This document shows, one piece after another, positions 53,132-64,000 of a stretch of DNA of 64,000 nt (position 1 is its first letter; each line of letters starts with the position of its first letter). The notes under the pieces were generated by a model, which ran no database searches, was not told where the DNA came from, and saw only the letters and a list, made by a program, of their open reading frames with translations. The DNA lies in the NCBI GenBank assembly GCA_030529365.1, contig JAUMXB010000013.1, positions 1 through 64,000 of the forward strand, given 5' to 3'. A program made the position numbers and the translations under genes. This DNA comes from Cardiobacteriaceae bacterium (GTDB lineage Bacteria; Pseudomonadota; Gammaproteobacteria; Cardiobacteriales; Cardiobacteriaceae).

Positions 53132-54806
53132 CCGTTTCCTGCCCTTCCGCCAGATAGGCCAGCGCTTCGTGGCGGTTGCTGAAAAGATGGGCGGGCGGAA
53201 TCTTTTGCAGCCAGCCGGAGCGGGTGAGCATGTCGAAGGGCTGCTCGCGCAATCCGCAGACGAGCAGGATCACGCCACGATCGGCATAACTCTCACGCAG
53301 GGTTTCCAGCGTATCGGCGCCGGAGCTGTCGATATAAATCACGCCGGAAAAATCCAGCACCAGCGCGCGTGACGGCCAGTGCCCTTCCAGATGCTCGAGC
53401 AGCTTGGTCGCGCCGAAAAACAGTGCGCCGGTGAGACGAAATGCCAGCACGCCTTCCGGACTGGCCTCGCCATCCACCGCTTCGGCTACCGTCAGGCTGG
53501 AAATGCGGTAAATGAAAATAAAGCAGGCGAAGAAAATTCCCGCTTCCACCGCAACCGTCAAATCCACCATGACAGTGAGCAAAAACACTGACAGCAGCAC
53601 GATGCGATAGGGCATGCGGAAGCTGCGCAAGCGCGCAAATTCATGCCATTCGCCCATGTTCCACGCCACGAACACCAGAATGGCCGACAGAGCCGGCAGG
53701 GGAATGTACTGCGCCAATGGCGCGGCCACCAGCACGACCACGAGCAACCCCAGAGCGTGCACCATGCCGGCCACCGGGCTGCTGCCGCCGTTCTTGATAT
53801 TGGTAATGGTGCGGGCGATGGTGCCAGTGGCTGGCATACCACCGAAAAACGGCACCACCATATTGGCAAAACCCTGCGCCAGCAATTCCTGGTTGGCATC
53901 GTGGCGGTCACGAATCATGCCGTCCGCCACCCTGGCGCACAGCAGCGACTCGATCGCACCGAGCAGGGCAAGCGTCAACGCCGGGAAAAACAGCGATTTC
54001 ACCAGCGCCAGACTGTAGGCCGGCACGGTAAATGCCGGCAAGCCCTGCGGAATCCCGCCGAAACGGCTGCCAATCGTCGCCACCTGCAAATCCAGCAAGG
54101 CAACGACCAGCGTCGCCACCACCAGTGCAATAATCGAACCAGGAATCAGCGCCAGCGAGCCGGAAACGCGGGGCAACACCCCAACCTCGGCCGGAAGATG
54201 CACCCGTTTTTGCATGAAGCGCTGCCAGGCGATGATGATGGCCAGCGACAGCAGCGACACGAAAACCGCCTGCGCATTCCAGGTCGGCAATGCCTGCCAC
54301 AGCGTTTGCAGCAGCGCGAAAAACTCCGCCGGCACCTTGCCCGCAATATCCAGCCCGAGAAAATCCTTCACTTGCGAGAGCGCGATCAATACCGCGATGC
54401 CATTGGTAAAACCGATAATCACCGCCACCGGAATGAACTTGATCAGCACGCCCATGCGCAGCATGCCCATCAACCACAGCATGGCGCCCGACATCAGCGT
54501 CGCCAGCAGCAATCCCGATACACCGTGCTGCTCCACCACGCCATAGACAATCACGATAAATGCGCCAGCCGGCCCGCCAATCTGCACGCGTGACCCGCTG
54601 AAAAGCGAAATCAGGAAACCGGCGATAATCGCGGTAAACAGCCCCGCTTCCGGCTTCAATCCCGAGGCAATGGCAAATGCCATCGCCAATGGCAAAGCCA
54701 CCACACTGACCGTCAGACCCGCGCCAAAATCGCGGACAAAACGCGCGCGCGAATAACCATGGCGCAATTCGTAAATCTTGGGATTGAAGCGAGGGATCAA
54801 CAACAT
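53112..54806 (-). CDS. SulP-family anion transporter with STAS domain
   Basis: 564 residues. It contains the SulP core (FGAGLTVSVVALPLAMAFAIASGLKPEAGLFTAIIAGFLISLFSGSRVQIGGPAGAFIVIVYGVV) with about 11-14 membrane helices. A C-terminal STAS domain is present (RALVLDFSGVIYIDSSGADTLETL). Such proteins transport sulfate, bicarbonate or dicarboxylates. The substrate is not clear from sequence. The end overlaps the converging YdjM-like gene by 20 bp. Confidence 0.88.
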   Translation of the reverse strand: MLLIPRFNPKIYELRHGYSRARFVRDFGAGLTVSVVALPLAMAFAIASGLKPEAGLFTAIIAGFLISLFSGSRVQIGGPAGAFIVIVYGVVEQHGVSGLLLATLMSGAMLWLMGMLRMGVLIKFIPVAVIIGFTNGIAVLIALSQVKDFLGLDIAGKVPAEFFALLQTLWQALPTWNAQAVFVSLLSLAIIIAWQRFMQKRVHLPAEVGVLPRVSGSLALIPGSIIALVVATLVVALLDLQVATIGSRFGGIPQGLPAFTVPAYSLALVKSLFFPALTLALLGAIESLLCARVADGMIRDRHDANQELLAQGFANMVVPFFGGMPATGTIARTITNIKNGGSSPVAGMVHALGLLVVVLVAAPLAQYIPLPALSAILVFVAWNMGEWHEFARLRSFRMPYRIVLLSVFLLTVMVDLTVAVEAGIFFACFIFIYRISSLTVAEAVDGEASPEGVLAFRLTGALFFGATKLLEHLEGHWPSRALVLDFSGVIYIDSSGADTLETLRESYADRGVILLVCGLREQPFDMLTRSGWLQKIPPAHLFSNRHEALAYLAEGQETATAALP

Positions 54807-54879
54807 GGTGGCAACAAGCAGTAACAGGAAAAGCGCAAATTATAGTGAGCGCGCCGCAAAAATGACATGCTTGCGCAAG

Positions 54880-54960
54880 CTATAGCCACTCCACGCAAAA
54901 AATCTGCAACCACCCTGCCAAAAAACCACTGGAACAAAAGCAGGTTGGCGGATTCCCATG
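54880..54960 (-). repeat. dispersed segment, copy B
   Basis: Reverse complement similar to 32574-32655 (catgggaatccgcc ... ttgcagattttttg ... tggctata). It is adjacent to MITE copy 2. Confidence 0.6.
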
Positions 54961-54997
54961 AAGAAAAGCAGCCGCATTTTCATGGGTGCCCGGTGAT

Positions 54998-55176
54998 TAA
55001 AGCATTTTCGATTCAAATGTGAACGGAACTTAAAGCCCCCATCTCGCTTCGCGCGTTCTTCGAATCCCGTGAGACTCGCCAGAGCCCGCGAAGCGAGATG
55101 GGGTGAGGGCACAAACGAAGCTTTCCACATCCTTGTTTCAGCAAATCTTGCCATTAGATGCATCAAAAAAGCTCTA
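54998..55176 (-). mobile_element. MITE-like element, copy 2 (175 bp plus TA on both sides)
   Basis: Ends AAGCATTTTCGATTCA and TGCATCAAAAAAGCTC with flanking TA on both sides; internal stem ccatctcgcttcgcg / cgcgaagcgagatgg. It is the reverse of copy 1 at 9185-9370 and has diverged from it. Confidence 0.75.
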
Positions 55177-55343
55177 TAGCCAAATAAATAAAAAACAGAA
55201 CGAAACTGTAGGTTGGTGATGCATTTCGGCAGGCTCAATATCCGCCGTCAGGCGAACCCCAACATAATGAATTCTAAAATGTTGGGGTTCGTGCTGCGCA
55301 CTCACCACCAACCTGCTCGCTACTTGTTTTTTGAATGGCCATA

Positions 55344-55368
55344 AAAAGGCCGGCATATCGCCGGCTTT
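55344..55368 (-). terminator. intrinsic terminator of the atp operon
   Basis: On the minus strand the stem gccggc / gccggc with a short loop is followed by a T-run, about 22 bp after the atpC stop codon. Confidence 0.85.
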
Positions 55369-55389
55369 TGCATCAGCATGAATCGTCTG

Positions 55390-55815
55390 TCAGCGCTTCT
55401 TGCTGCGTTTGAGGGCAGCCAATTGTGCAGTCGCCTGTGCCAGTTCGACCTGCGCCTTGGCATAGTCCATGCGGTTTTTGGCGCCTTCACGCATGGCGGC
55501 TTCCGCACGCGCTTTGGCAGCCTGGATTTTTTCTTCGTTCAGACTTTCCGCGCGCTCCGCTTCGTCCGCCAGAATCACTGTCTGCCCCGGCTGTACTTCG
55601 AGAAAACCACCGGATACATAAATGATCTCTTCCTTGCCATCCGCCAGAGTCAAGCGCACCTGACCCGGCGTCAACATGGCCAGCAAGGGCGTATGGCCGG
55701 CAAGCACGCCGATCTCACCCGTGACGGTCGTTGCAGCAATCGACACAACTTCGCCATTGAACAACTGGCGATCCGCGCTGACCATATTCACATGGAACGA
55801 TTTGGCCATGTTCAC
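55390..55815 (-). CDS. atpC: ATP synthase epsilon subunit
   Basis: 141 residues. The beta-sandwich domain is seen at FHVNMVSADRQLFNGEVVSIAATTVTGEIGVLAGHTPLLAMLTPGQVRL and the C-terminal helical pair at AKARAEAAMREGAKNRMDYAKAQVELAQATAQLAALKRSKKR. It is part of the F1 central stalk and can inhibit ATP hydrolysis. It is last in the operon. Confidence 0.95.
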   Translation of the reverse strand: MNMAKSFHVNMVSADRQLFNGEVVSIAATTVTGEIGVLAGHTPLLAMLTPGQVRLTLADGKEEIIYVSGGFLEVQPGQTVILADEAERAESLNEEKIQAAKARAEAAMREGAKNRMDYAKAQVELAQATAQLAALKRSKKR

Positions 55816-55831
55816 TCCTTATCCGCGAGGA

Positions 55832-58100
<2,269 letters not shown>

Positions 58101-58111
58101 AGTGTTTCCTC

Positions 58112-59653
58112 TTACCAGACGCCCTTGTCGACAAAACTGCTGACGACGGCTTTCAAGCCTGCCTGAATCTCGTCGCTGTAATCACCCTTGGCATCGATCT
58201 TGTCAAGCAAATCCTGGTGATCACTGTGCATGAAGGCCAGCAGCGCCGCTTCAAAGGCTTGCACTTTATCCAGTGCAACGCCGTCGAGATAACCATGTTC
58301 GGCCGCATAGAGGGATGTTGCCATCTCGCCCACGCTCATCGGCGAAAACTGCTTCTGCTTCATCAGCTCGGTGACGCGTTGGCCACGCTCAAGCTGCTTG
58401 CGTGTGGTTTCGTCCAGGTCGGAGGCAAACTGGGCGAATGCTGCAAGCTCACGATATTGCGCCAGCGCCAAACGGACGCCGCCACCCAGTTTTTTGATGG
58501 CCTTGGTTTGCGCCGCGCCACCTACCCGCGAAACGGAAAGACCCGCGTTGATCGCCGGGCGGATACCCGCGTTGAACAGATCCGTTTCGAGGAAAATCTG
58601 GCCGTCGGTAATGGAGATAACGTTGGTCGGAACAAATGCCGATACGTCGCCAGCCTGCGTTTCGATAATCGGCAAGGCGGTCAGAGAGCCTGTCTTGCCT
58701 TTGACTTCGCCGTTCGTCAAGCGCTCTACTTCATCGGCATTGATACGCGACGCCCGCTCCAGCAGACGGGAATGGAGGTAGAAAACATCGCCCGGGTAGG
58801 CTTCGCGGCCTGGCGGACGACGCAGCAACAGGGAAACCTGACGGTAAGCCCATGCCTGCTTGGTCAAATCATCATAAATGATCAGGGCATCTTCGCCACG
58901 ATCGCGGAAATATTCGCCCATGGAGCAGCCAGCATATGGCGCGATGTACTGCATGGCAGCAGAATCGGCAGCAGCGGCTGCCACGATGATCGTATGTTTC
59001 AGGGCATCATGCTCTTCCAGCTTTCGCACTACGGCCGCAATGGAAGAAGCCTTCTGACCGATGGCCACATAGATACACTTCACGCCAGTATCTTTCTGGT
59101 TGATGATGGTATCCACGGCAATTGCAGTTTTTCCTGTCTGACGGTCACCGATGATAAGCTCGCGCTGACCACGGCCAATCGGCACCATCGCATCGATTGC
59201 TTTCAAGCCGGTTTGCAGCGGCTGATCGACCGACTGGCGCTCGATTACGCCCGGTGCAATTTTTTCAATCGGAGAAAGGCCATCGTGCTTGATGGGCCCT
59301 TTGCCATCAATGGGCTCGCCCAAGGCATTGACAACACGCCCGAGCAAACCGCGCCCCACCGGAACTTCAAGGATTTTGCCTGTGCAGCGTACCTTATCGC
59401 CTTCCTTCATTTTGGTGTAATCACCCATGATGACCGCACCAACGCTGTCACGCTCAAGGTTCAAGGCCAGGCCATAAGTATTGCCGGGAAACTCAATCAT
59501 TTCCCCCAGCATGACTTCGCTCAATCCTTGAATCTGGGCAATACCATCAGACAGACTGATAATGACGCCTTCCGTTTTGCTCTCGACTTTGTTTTCGTAG
59601 TCGGCAATTTTTTCTTTGATGAAACCGCTAATTTCCGCAGGGCTTAATTGCAT
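58112..59653 (-). CDS. atpA: ATP synthase alpha subunit
   Basis: 513 residues from [17 protein letters not shown]-loop GDRQTGKTA (about 169-177), conserved [17 protein letters not shown] and [10 protein letters not shown]-like segment [19 protein letters not shown]. It is the non-catalytic nucleotide-binding subunit of F1. The internal ATG was preferred to the longer frame that reads into atpH. Confidence 0.97.
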   Translation of the reverse strand: MQLSPAEISGFIKEKIADYENKVESKTEGVIISLSDGIAQIQGLSEVMLGEMIEFPGNTYGLALNLERDSVGAVIMGDYTKMKEGDKVRCTGKILEVPVGRGLLGRVVNALGEPIDGKGPIKHDGLSPIEKIAPGVIERQSVDQPLQTGLKAIDAMVPIGRGQRELIIGDRQTGKTAIAVDTIINQKDTGVKCIYVAIGQKASSIAAVVRKLEEHDALKHTIIVAAAAADSAAMQYIAPYAGCSMGEYFRDRGEDALIIYDDLTKQAWAYRQVSLLLRRPPGREAYPGDVFYLHSRLLERASRINADEVERLTNGEVKGKTGSLTALPIIETQAGDVSAFVPTNVISITDGQIFLETDLFNAGIRPAINAGLSVSRVGGAAQTKAIKKLGGGVRLALAQYRELAAFAQFASDLDETTRKQLERGQRVTELMKQKQFSPMSVGEMATSLYAAEHGYLDGVALDKVQAFEAALLAFMHSDHQDLLDKIDAKGDYSDEIQAGLKAVVSSFVDKGVW

Positions 59654-59663
59654 GGTAATTCCT

Positions 59664-60209
59664 CTAGTCGACGAGTGAATGGGCAAATCGGGCAATACGC
59701 CCTTTCATCGTTTGATCAATCACTTGCCCGTCATATTCAATATAGACGCCGGCCAACAGTGTTTCGTCGATCCTGGTAGACAACTCAACGGCTTTGCCGG
59801 TCTTTTTCGCCAATGCCTTTTTGATCAGATCCAGCTCTTCAGCCTGTAGAGGCTTGGCGCTGGAGATTTCGGCAAGGCAAATATTCTTGCTCTGGGAGAG
59901 CAGCTTCGCATACAACGCAGCAATAGCTGGCACGACAGGCAATCGATCGTGCTCTGCCAGCAGACGCATGAAATTATGCTCCTGCTGGGTGACTGGCAAT
60001 GCGCGCTGCTTTTTCATCCACTCTTCTACCCAGCCCGTCAATGTTTCGAGCATATCCGGGCTGCCCAGATGACGACGCAATTCAACGTTTGCCAGCATAC
60101 TTGCCAGCGCATCCAGAAAAAGTTGCCAGTTTTCCTTTTCTTTCTGATCTTTTGCCTGTGCCAAAATTGCTTTGGCATAAGGCCGTGCGATGGTTTCTGC
60201 GTGGGCCAT
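59664..60209 (-). CDS. atpH: ATP synthase delta subunit
   Basis: 181 residues: [22 protein letters not shown]... and the C-terminal block [31 protein letters not shown], a good match to the OSCP/delta family. It joins F1 to the b-subunit peripheral stalk. Confidence 0.95.
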   Translation of the reverse strand: MAHAETIARPYAKAILAQAKDQKEKENWQLFLDALASMLANVELRRHLGSPDMLETLTGWVEEWMKKQRALPVTQQEHNFMRLLAEHDRLPVVPAIAALYAKLLSQSKNICLAEISSAKPLQAEELDLIKKALAKKTGKAVELSTRIDETLLAGVYIEYDGQVIDQTMKGRIARFAHSLVD

Positions 60210-60213
60210 AGAC

Positions 60214-60684
60214 TTATAGTTTCTCGCTTAATTCACGTAACAGTGCATCATGATCACTGGCTTTGATTTCACGGCCAACAACCTGCTGAGCACCTTCGAT
60301 AACCAAACCAGCCAACTGCTTGCGCAAATCACCAACCACGCGCAGTTTTTCCTGTTCAATCTGCTCACGCGCACGAGACAACTCAAGCGCTCCAGCATCT
60401 TTTGCCTGCTGACGGGCTTCTTCGATCATCTGATCCGCCTGTTTGTGCGCACGGGTCAGAATGTCTCCAGCCTGGGTTCTGGCCTGACTAAGCAATTCTG
60501 CCGATTCTTCCTCGGCAGCAAACAGCGTATGCTTGGCTTTGTCCGCCACACTCAGCCCTTCGGCAATTCTTTGTTGGCGTTCTTTGGCAATGCGCGCAAA
60601 AATCGGCCAAACGTATTTATTGACGAACCACCAAAAAACCAGGAAGGTACCCATCTGCCCGATGAGGGTCAAATTCAAGTTCAT
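60214..60684 (-). CDS. atpF: ATP synthase b subunit
   Basis: 156 residues. One N-terminal membrane helix (LNLTLIGQMGTFLVFWWFVNKYVWPIF) is followed by a long polar helix (ARIAKERQQRIAEGL ... EQIEQEKLRVV) forming the peripheral stalk dimer. It lies 4 bp before atpH. Confidence 0.95.
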   Translation of the reverse strand: MNLNLTLIGQMGTFLVFWWFVNKYVWPIFARIAKERQQRIAEGLSVADKAKHTLFAAEEESAELLSQARTQAGDILTRAHKQADQMIEEARQQAKDAGALELSRAREQIEQEKLRVVGDLRKQLAGLVIEGAQQVVGREIKASDHDALLRELSEKL

Positions 60685-60720
60685 GTTGTGGCGCCTCCGT
60701 TATGGCTTTGATTGTAAAAA

Positions 60721-60993
60721 TTAGCCAAGAGGTCCTAACAGCGGGTTACCGAACACCATGATCAGAGCCACAACCACCGCAATCATTGCCACCGCATCCA
60801 ACAGGCCGGCAATGATGAAGAATTTTCCTTGCAGTGGGTTCATCATTTCAGGCTGACGTGCGCTGCTTTCTATGTATTTGCCGCCCAGAAGCGCAAAACC
60901 GATACCGGTTGCAAATGCTGCCATGCCCAAAATGATGGCTACTGCAATTGCCGTGTAGCTCTGAAGTTGAGCAAAGTGCGCCAAGTTTTCCAT
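60721..60993 (-). CDS. atpE: ATP synthase c subunit
   Basis: 90 residues, two hydrophobic helices with a polar loop SSARQPEMM. The ion-binding carboxylate is Asp in [12 protein letters not shown], and no Q/S signature of the Na+-type c ring is seen near it. A proton-driven synthase is the likely type. Confidence 0.96.
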   Translation of the reverse strand: MENLAHFAQLQSYTAIAVAIILGMAAFATGIGFALLGGKYIESSARQPEMMNPLQGKFFIIAGLLDAVAMIAVVVALIMVFGNPLLGPLG

Positions 60994-61034
60994 GATAAGC
61001 CTCCAATAGTTACAGTTAAATGGAAAAGTTTAGG

Positions 61035-62185
<1,151 letters not shown>

Positions 62186-62203
62186 GTTTGCGACAGCGGC
62201 GGG

Positions 62204-62232
62204 ATTATAAAAGCTTGGTAAGGTGCGGTCAA
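62204..62232 (-). promoter_or_regulatory. sigma70 promoter of the atp operon
   Basis: On the minus strand TTGACC (-35, at 62232-62227) and TATAAT (-10, at 62209-62204) are separated by exactly 17 bp. They lie 18 bp before the atpI ATG, so the 5' leader is very short. Confidence 0.88.
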
Positions 62233-62255
62233 CGACTGGTTTAAAAAAAACCAGA

Positions 62256-63134
62256 TTATTTGATACCCCATTTCGCCAGGATACTGTCCAGCTCATCCAG
62301 ATCGCGGTATTTGAGGATCAGCTTGCCATTGCCTTTTTTCTGGTGCTGCAAACTGACACTCGCAGACATGAATTCGCTGATTCTTTGTTCCAAGGCATCG
62401 ATATCGACAGACCGCTCTGGCGCCATTTTGGCGGGTGCACCTTCATGCAAGGCACGAACCCGCGCTTCCGTTTGCCGCACGGTCAGATGGCGGGCCATGA
62501 TTTCATTCAGCACCGCCTGCTGCTGCGCGTCCGGCAACGACAGCAGTGCACGCGCATGCCCCATCTCGATGCGATCATCGCCCAGCGCTTTCTTGACCGG
62601 TTCACTGAGCTCCAGCAAACGCAAGGTATTGCTGACTGCCGAGCGCGAACGCCCGACCAGTTGGGCAATATTGTCATGCGTCAGGGAAAAGTCTTTTGCC
62701 AGACGATGCAACCCCTGCGCTACTTCCAGGGCATTGAGATCGCTGCGCTGCAGGTTTTCAATCAACGCCACTGCCAACGCCTGGCGATCATCGTAATGCT
62801 TGACGACACAGGGAAATTTCGCAAGTCCAGCCTGCTGCCCGGCACGGAAGCGGCGCTCGCCTGCGATGATTTCGTATTTTTCATCACCGACCGGCCGCAC
62901 CACCAACGGCTGCAAAATGCCATGCTCGGCAATGGAACGCGCCAGTTCATTCAGCGCTTCCTCGTCAAAACGGCGACGCGGCTGATAGACGCCAGCGCGA
63001 ATCCGGCCCACGTCGATCTGCTTCAGCACCTCGAAATCCGGCTGGTGCAGCGCTTCCTGCCCAACCCCGCTCAGCAGCGCATCCAAGCCATGGCGCAAGG
63101 CGCGTTTCTTGTTTTTGTTCATATCGTTTTTCAT
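62256..63134 (-). CDS. parB: chromosome-partitioning protein ParB
   Basis: 292 residues. The ParB CTPase/clamp motif is GERRFRAGQQAGL, with the preceding YQPRRRFDEEALNELARSIAEHGILQPLVVRPV, and the helix-turn-helix is LTHDNIAQLVGRSRSAVSNTLRLLEL. It binds parS sites near the origin; no obvious parS sequence is seen in this window. The ATG overlaps the parA stop codon by 4 bp. Confidence 0.95.
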   Translation of the reverse strand: MKNDMNKNKKRALRHGLDALLSGVGQEALHQPDFEVLKQIDVGRIRAGVYQPRRRFDEEALNELARSIAEHGILQPLVVRPVGDEKYEIIAGERRFRAGQQAGLAKFPCVVKHYDDRQALAVALIENLQRSDLNALEVAQGLHRLAKDFSLTHDNIAQLVGRSRSAVSNTLRLLELSEPVKKALGDDRIEMGHARALLSLPDAQQQAVLNEIMARHLTVRQTEARVRALHEGAPAKMAPERSVDIDALEQRISEFMSASVSLQHQKKGNGKLILKYRDLDELDSILAKWGIK

Positions 63135-63901
63135 GCGGATCCGATCCGTTCGAGAAGTTCTGCGGCAATATCGCGATACGACTGCGCCCCCTTGGAGCGC
63201 CCGTCGTACTGAATGATGGTCTGGCCATAACTGGGCGCTTCCGCCAACCGCACATTGCGCGGCACTACCGTTTCAAATACCAGTCCTTTCAAATGGGCAA
63301 ACAGGTTCTCCGACACCTCCCGGGTCAGGCGCGAACGCGGGTCATACATGGTGCGGACAAACCCGGCAATGCGCAGCCCCGGATTGACGGTCTGACGGAT
63401 TTTACCCACCGTATCCAGCAAGCCGCTCACCCCTTCCAGGGCAAAATATTCGCACTGGATCGGCACCAGCACATAATCGGCCAACACCAGCGCATTAACG
63501 GTCAGCAAATTCAGGGTCGGCGGGCAATCCACGAATACCCAGTCAAAGCGCTCCACCCAGCTGCCGGCCGTAAGCCTGAGCAGCGCATGACGCTGGCTTT
63601 CGCCCATCAAATGGTCATCGCTCGCCGTCAGGCTGTCATTGGCAGGCAACAGCCATACTGCCGCTTCCTCGCAATACACGCAGGCCGCTTCCGGGTCGGC
63701 ATCGCCCAGCATCACTTCCATGACGCCGCTGTCCACGCTGCGCTTGTCCACTCCCAACGCCACGGTGGCATTGGCCTGGGGATCCATGTCAATCAGCAAG
63801 ACCTTGTCGCCTTTCTCGGCAAGCGCTGCCGCCAGACTGACCGCCGTGGTCGTCTTCCCGACGCCGCCTTTCTGGTTGGTTACGGCAAGAATGCGGGTCA
63901 C
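63131..63901 (-). CDS. parA: chromosome-partitioning ATPase ParA
   Basis: 256 residues. The deviant Walker A is VTNQKGGVGKTTT (8-20), Walker A' is LLIDMDPQANAT, and VDCPPTLNLLTVNAL is the Walker B region. The C-terminus has TMYDPRSRLTREVSENL. The start is a GTG with GGAG 8 bp upstream; it overlaps the rsmG stop by 4 bp. It moves ParB-bound origins apart at cell division. Confidence 0.95.
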   Translation of the reverse strand: MTRILAVTNQKGGVGKTTTAVSLAAALAEKGDKVLLIDMDPQANATVALGVDKRSVDSGVMEVMLGDADPEAACVYCEEAAVWLLPANDSLTASDDHLMGESQRHALLRLTAGSWVERFDWVFVDCPPTLNLLTVNALVLADYVLVPIQCEYFALEGVSGLLDTVGKIRQTVNPGLRIAGFVRTMYDPRSRLTREVSENLFAHLKGLVFETVVPRNVRLAEAPSYGQTIIQYDGRSKGAQSYRDIAAELLERIGSA

Positions 63902-64000
63902 GATGCACACTCCAGTCTGGCCGCATATACAGTTCGCCGCGCATCCAGCAACGGCACTTCAATCTGCACGGGCGCCTCCACCAAAAAACCTTCCACGTCG
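63898..64000 (-). CDS. rsmG: 16S rRNA (guanine527-N7)-methyltransferase RsmG, 3' end only
   Basis: The last 33 codons of a frame that continues beyond the window: DVEGFLVEAPVQIEVPLLDARRTVYAARLECAS. Its position just upstream of parA and the pattern ...VPLLDARRTVYAAR support rsmG, which normally precedes parA-parB. Confidence 0.65.
   Translation of the reverse strand, partial: DVEGFLVEAPVQIEVPLLDARRTVYAARLECAS

Larger units (their letters stand above)
54807..55389. other. intergenic region with repeats
   Basis: About 580 bp between the SulP and atpC genes. It contains a dispersed segment (54880-54960), MITE copy 2 (54998-55176), a GTAGGTTGGTG ... caccaacctgc palindromic block (about 55208-55320) and the atp operon terminator. 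No gene is seen. Confidence 0.65.

Noticed and set aside
62237-62254. ctggttt / aaaccag inverted repeat near the end of parB as a terminator
   Set aside because: The A/T run forms the loop, not the tail, so it lacks the T-run after the stem.

Overview
The window reads as one contiguous chromosomal segment of a GC-rich gammaproteobacterium. The order rsmG-parA-parB-atpIBEFHAGDC, the Fbp-type iron transporter, a YdiJ-type dehydrogenase, msbA with an LPS-core cluster and a 326-residue malate dehydrogenase fit a small-genome host-associated lineage. Cardiobacteriaceae is my best guess, made from gene content and style only, without a database search. I recognise no rRNA, tRNA, CRISPR array or complete insertion sequence.

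Layout. 1-9 kb: the end of a YdbL-type gene, a DUF4274 protein, a PolB-like exonuclease, a hydrolase, a LysE-type exporter, a TonB-type receptor lacking most of its plug with a linked Tat-exported binding protein, and small membrane or lipid genes. 9.7-18.9 kb: truD with a 3-hydroxyacyl-CoA dehydrogenase fusion, proS, mdh, a GNAT enzyme, a GST and dusA. 19-26 kb: fbpABC, a periplasmic rhodanese, a site-2-protease-like protein and an Asp-rich PepSY protein. 26-37 kb: cpdB, ydiJ, a butanediol-type dehydrogenase, an M20 amidohydrolase, an FAD oxidoreductase and a pseudouridine synthase. 37.4-43.7 kb: five overlapping or closely spaced genes for LPS core and lipid A export. 44.8-50.8 kb: a peptide ABC transporter operon interrupted by a dead REP-associated transposase. 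50.8-52 kb: an AT-rich foreign PD-(D/E)XK gene carrying an in-frame stop. 52-55 kb: a YdjM-like protein and a SulP transporter. 55.4-64 kb: the complete F1Fo ATP synthase operon with a clear sigma70 promoter, then parB, parA and the 3' end of rsmG.

The most striking signal lies between the genes. About eighteen intergenic loci carry long palindromic elements centred on AAGCGCTT. In ten of them two such cores lie 31-32 bp apart. The flanking arms vary in a compensatory way, and several genes end inside the element. The T-run precedes and the A-run follows the hairpin on both strands, so these are not ordinary intrinsic terminators. Other repeat families are present too: a TA-flanked 175-182 bp MITE in two copies, GTAG-headed REP-like palindromes with the RAYT relic, a 206 bp direct duplication, and a further approximately 80 bp dispersed segment.
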